17,654 nt of DNA from Thermoplasmatota archaeon (GTDB lineage: Archaea; Thermoplasmatota; E2; DHVEG-1): contig JAUWIE010000004.1 of assembly GCA_030605515.1 (NCBI GenBank), forward strand, positions 1-17,654, in the 5' to 3' direction. The notes under the pieces are model-generated. The model did not search any database and was not told the DNA's origin. It saw nothing but the letters and a program-made list of their open reading frames with translations. Every line of letters begins with the position of its first letter. The first letter of the stretch is position 1. The translations under genes were made by a program, and so were the position numbers. Positions 14,839 through 17,654 of this stretch are shown here, one piece after another.

Positions 14839-16110
14839 CTATTCGATATGTATGCAACCTGCTGTAGGATTTTCGTAAACTGAACGTAAATAATCGAATT
14901 TTTCTTCGAATAATTCTGCTTGTTTTTGTATGATCTGCTCTGCTTCGTTTATATCCATATCTTTTACTTCTTTAGCATAACTTACAAAACGTCCAATCCA
15001 TAATGTTTTAAAAGAGTCAAGCAGTAAATATTTATCAGATTCACTTTTTATGTTTTTATAGGCAGCTGCATAGTTATAAACAATTTTAATCCAGAGTTCA
15101 GAGTTGAATTCTTCGTTGTTAACAATAGTTCTCTCTAACTCTTTGATGATGTCCTCGGGTATGAATTGTTTCATAATGTTCTTTGAAGAGTTAAATTCAG
15201 CCTCATAAGATTTCTTCATCTCAGTAATATTCACTCGAACCGGTATTGGTTTTTGACTAAAGCATTCTCGTGAAAACTTTGTATGCCATCTCTGTGGCTT
15301 ATTCTTCCAATATTTTTCATAATATTTTGCAAGTTCAAACATGCTTCCTGTAACTTTTCGAAACATCGGGATTAAAAATTTTTCAGGTTCAAGGTAATGA
15401 GTTGTCGACTCATGAATCTTCAAGGAGAATAATCCTTCCTTTACATACATTCCTTCAGCTGCTGCAACTGTTAAAATGAATATATCAATACCAAAATCAG
15501 GTGGAAACAGAGGGTGTTCACGTAGTAACTCATAGAGGTTTTTTGATATAGCATATTCACCTGCAATAGGTTGCCTGATGTCAATCCCATATAAAGCTCT
15601 TGTAAAAGGATAGACTAAATTATTTGTTATAACACCATCATTCTTATCCCGAATGTAATATGGCACTGTTAAATCAGCTCGGCCATAAATTATAGGGTTT
15701 GCAATTGTCTGAACCCAAACTGGTTTAACACTAAGCAAATCACCATCCATAAGTACAACCGATTTCGCCTCAAGTTCATGAGCTGTTTCAAAAATAGTCA
15801 TTACACCAGCACCTTTGCCACCCTTTGTAATATCATTTGTAACTATTTTTTCTATACTATTATAAGTTTGAAAAAGTTCAATTGTCTCATTTGTTTTATC
15901 TGAGGAATCTCCTCTGCATACTACTATTGCTTTTTTGTAATCTGGAAAATATCTATACAAACCTTCGTTGATTACATTTAGAACATTTAAAACAGTAGCT
16001 TCGACATCTTTACATAAAACACCAACAAGTATGTCCATAGGAGCTATGTTCTTACATTTTTCAATAACATCTGGATCTAAACTTTTTCCTTTATTCCATT
16101 CATGGTTCAT
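14839..16110 (-). CDS. GT-A glycosyltransferase related to GpgS, likely second glycosylglycerate enzyme
   Basis: Soluble glycosyltransferase of 423 residues with a GT-A fold in its first 230. Motifs: KGGKGAG (97-103), the metal-binding DGD (122-124), QPIAGEYAIS (180-189) and DFGIDIFIL (205-213). These line up with GKGRDVWLAL, DAD, PISGEFALT and DWGIEIGIM of the neighbouring GpgS, so the two are distant paralogues. The last 190 residues are mostly helical with no recognised domain. Start is six bases after the gpgS stop, indicating one operon. It might add a second sugar to glucosyl-(3-phospho)glycerate, as in mannosylglucosylglycerate synthesis, or make a glycosylglycerate directly. Acceptor and donor cannot be told from the sequence. 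Confidence 0.72.
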   Translation of the reverse strand: MNHEWNKGKSLDPDVIEKCKNIAPMDILVGVLCKDVEATVLNVLNVINEGLYRYFPDYKKAIVVCRGDSSDKTNETIELFQTYNSIEKIVTNDITKGGKGAGVMTIFETAHELEAKSVVLMDGDLLSVKPVWVQTIANPIIYGRADLTVPYYIRDKNDGVITNNLVYPFTRALYGIDIRQPIAGEYAISKNLYELLREHPLFPPDFGIDIFILTVAAAEGMYVKEGLFSLKIHESTTHYLEPEKFLIPMFRKVTGSMFELAKYYEKYWKNKPQRWHTKFSRECFSQKPIPVRVNITEMKKSYEAEFNSSKNIMKQFIPEDIIKELERTIVNNEEFNSELWIKIVYNYAAAYKNIKSESDKYLLLDSFKTLWIGRFVSYAKEVKDMDINEAEQIIQKQAELFEEKFDYLRSVYENPTAGCIHIE

Positions 16111-16116
16111 ATTTTA

Positions 16117-17319
16117 TCAACTCTCGTTATCTGCAATTACTATATCTAATAATTGCTCTCTTATTTTTTTTCGTGCTGAAATTGTTCTTAACCAATCAGG
16201 TATCCTCGTTCCAACTGGTTTCCTCATATAATTAATACCGGAGTCCATGATCTGTCGGCTGAATTTCTCAACCATTGTCTCCTCAGAATGTCTATCATAT
16301 CTTAAATTATTAAATTGAGCATCAGCATGATATTTTCTAATACAATCCTGAGCATTTCTCTGATATAACACCCTTAATGAGATAAGAAACTCCCTAGAAA
16401 CCTGTATATGATCTTCTTCAATTAAAACCCTGAGTAACGTTTTTAGGATATCATTGGTCATCTTTACAAGACCTGTATCAGTGCTACCAATTTTCTGATG
16501 TTTATGGTCATAGAAACCAAGATCTGTTTGACAGATCCTCTTTGAAGTTACATTTCTATACATCTCAGCCATTATCCCTATTTCAATACCCCAGTCACCG
16601 GGGATATCAACATCACGAGCAAGATCACTAGTTAAAGCAAATTCTCCAGAAATTGGATATCTAAATGAACGTAAGAATCTAACAAAATCTAGTTCATGTC
16701 CAATTTCATCAACAAGTGATTGAAGAAGAGGATGAAGAAAAAGCCTAAAAACACGACCATACATAATTTTTTTATCAAGATTAACACGAGCATAATATCC
16801 CTTGTTGAATTTAAAATCAAGTTCAGGTTCAACAATTGGATAAAGCAGTTTTGTTGGAATCATCTCAGTATATCCTTGTATATCTGCATCATGAAGCACT
16901 ATTGCATATGATTTAAGACTAGCAACACCGAGAGCAAGCCATACATCTCTACCTTTACCTCTGTATCTTAAAAGGTTAATCCCGTCACTTCTTAATTCAT
17001 TTAATAATTTCTCGATCTTTGGTCCGTTACACCACATGATTAATGTAGGGATTTTCAAATCTTTAAAAAACCGTTTAACATGTGCGAACTCTTTTTCGTT
17101 TTTTGCAGCTAACGGAATGACAATTTCATTTACATATCCACATTTATTTAAACGTTTAGCGATATTTTCCAATGCATCATTTTTAACCTCGCGATATAAC
17201 ATCGGCATAACAATAGAAACAGGTCTTTCAGCTGCTGCATCACACATGTTTTTCATAAGCTTATTTTCATCAACGCAAAGCTCATGAAGTGTTGTGATTT
17301 CTTCTTGTTTGACGTCCAT
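16117..17319 (-). CDS. gpgS: Glucosyl-3-phosphoglycerate synthase
   Basis: Glycosyltransferase of 400 residues resembling GT81 GpgS, which joins glucose from an NDP-glucose to 3-phosphoglycerate. The product, glucosyl-3-phosphoglycerate, is the precursor of glucosylglycerate, a compatible solute in some archaea and bacteria. Visible: SIVMPMLYRE (35-44) at the nucleotide-binding edge, GKGRDVWLAL (121-130), metal-binding DAD (144-146), YPIVEPELDF (160-169), FRYPISGEFALT (219-230) and DWGIEIGIM (242-250). Length fits the methanogen enzyme better than the shorter mycobacterial one. It lies ten bases after an HAD phosphatase gene, the expected partner, and six bases before a second glycosyltransferase. 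Confidence 0.85.
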   Translation of the reverse strand: MDVKQEEITTLHELCVDENKLMKNMCDAAAERPVSIVMPMLYREVKNDALENIAKRLNKCGYVNEIVIPLAAKNEKEFAHVKRFFKDLKIPTLIMWCNGPKIEKLLNELRSDGINLLRYRGKGRDVWLALGVASLKSYAIVLHDADIQGYTEMIPTKLLYPIVEPELDFKFNKGYYARVNLDKKIMYGRVFRLFLHPLLQSLVDEIGHELDFVRFLRSFRYPISGEFALTSDLARDVDIPGDWGIEIGIMAEMYRNVTSKRICQTDLGFYDHKHQKIGSTDTGLVKMTNDILKTLLRVLIEEDHIQVSREFLISLRVLYQRNAQDCIRKYHADAQFNNLRYDRHSEETMVEKFSRQIMDSGINYMRKPVGTRIPDWLRTISARKKIREQLLDIVIADNES

Positions 17320-17329
17320 GTTATCACAT

Positions 17330-17654
17330 CTAAATATAATTTAGTATTGTACTCATATCATTTGTTTTAATATCTGCGCGTTCTTGAACACTTTTCGGTG
17401 CATTAAACGCAATTCCAAGTCTTGCTTTTTCCAACATACAACTATCAATATCGCCATCACCAATAGCGATTACTTCATCTTGTTTAATTTTTAACTTCTT
17501 GCAAAGGTAGTCCACCATACCACCTTTACAAATCGAATGTATTTTACATCCATTAAATCTTTCTGTAAGATAATTATTATTTACTATTAATTCGCCGGTT
17601 ACAACGCCTTTATCAATTATAAGATTATTGGCAAACGCATAGTCAAAGCCCAAT
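17330..17654 (-). CDS. HAD-family phosphatase, C-terminal part only (cut by window edge); likely glucosyl-3-phosphoglycerate phosphatase
   Basis: The last 107 residues of a SerB-like HAD phosphatase; the N-terminal half with the catalytic DxDxT lies beyond the right edge. What remains shows LGFDYAFANNL, the Lys of motif III (CKGGMVDYL) and motif IV IGDGDIDSCML, then GIAFNAP. Phosphoserine phosphatases share this pattern, but the position directly before gpgS, ten bases apart, favours dephosphorylation of glucosyl-3-phosphoglycerate to glucosylglycerate; a HAD-type enzyme does this job in Methanococcoides. A biosynthetic SerB is the main alternative. Confidence 0.78.
   Translation of the reverse strand, partial: LGFDYAFANNLIIDKGVVTGELIVNNNYLTERFNGCKIHSICKGGMVDYLCKKLKIKQDEVIAIGDGDIDSCMLEKARLGIAFNAPKSVQERADIKTNDMSTILNYI

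Overview
The window looks like chromosomal DNA from an AT-rich archaeon, roughly one third GC by eye. The signs are an Sm-like archaeal protein (LSm), an archaeal-type (type II) GAPDH homologue, several UbiA prenyltransferases of the kind used in archaeal lipid work, and TATA boxes about 26 bases before the inferred transcription start. Many genes start within a few bases of that point, so they are leaderless or nearly so. The mix of hut genes, glucosyl-3-phosphoglycerate synthase and UbiA paralogues would suit a euryarchaeal, Thermoplasmatota-like lineage, but this placement is a guess. No tRNA, rRNA, CRISPR array or insertion sequence was seen, and no gene-free stretch exceeds 300 bases.

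Left part (about 400-6120): an isoprenoid block. A leftward run holds two tandem UbiA paralogues, a CrtI-like FAD oxidoreductase and a third, different UbiA enzyme. A divergent gene encodes a class I isoprenoid synthase-fold protein. Together they could make a long isoprenoid chain, desaturate or otherwise modify it, and transfer prenyl groups in membrane-bound steps. The product cannot be named from the sequence.

Middle part (about 6120-9320): a SAMHD1-like HD phosphohydrolase and a divergent GAPDH-like enzyme (both leftward), then an LSm gene (rightward). Two compact GC-rich or stem-closed elements of exactly 70 bases lie in the intergenic spaces at 6268-6337 and 9164-9233. Each has a TATA box at the right distance. 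The second is a good candidate for a small RNA gene of unknown family; the first could be a small RNA or a terminator.

Histidine part (9321-12847): urocanate hydratase (hutU) is followed closely by a small SdpI-family membrane protein and faces histidine ammonia-lyase (hutH) tail to tail. The MIO-forming triad of HutH reads Ala-Cys-Gly instead of Ala-Ser-Gly, with the Cys at residue 143. An inverted repeat lies over the predicted hutH start site.

Right part (12964-17654): a MscS-type channel, a small metallophosphoesterase, and a leftward run of an HAD phosphatase (cut by the window edge), GpgS and a second related glycosyltransferase. The run points to a glucosylglycerate-type compatible solute, perhaps extended or made by a second route; the adjacent MscS channel fits osmotic control.
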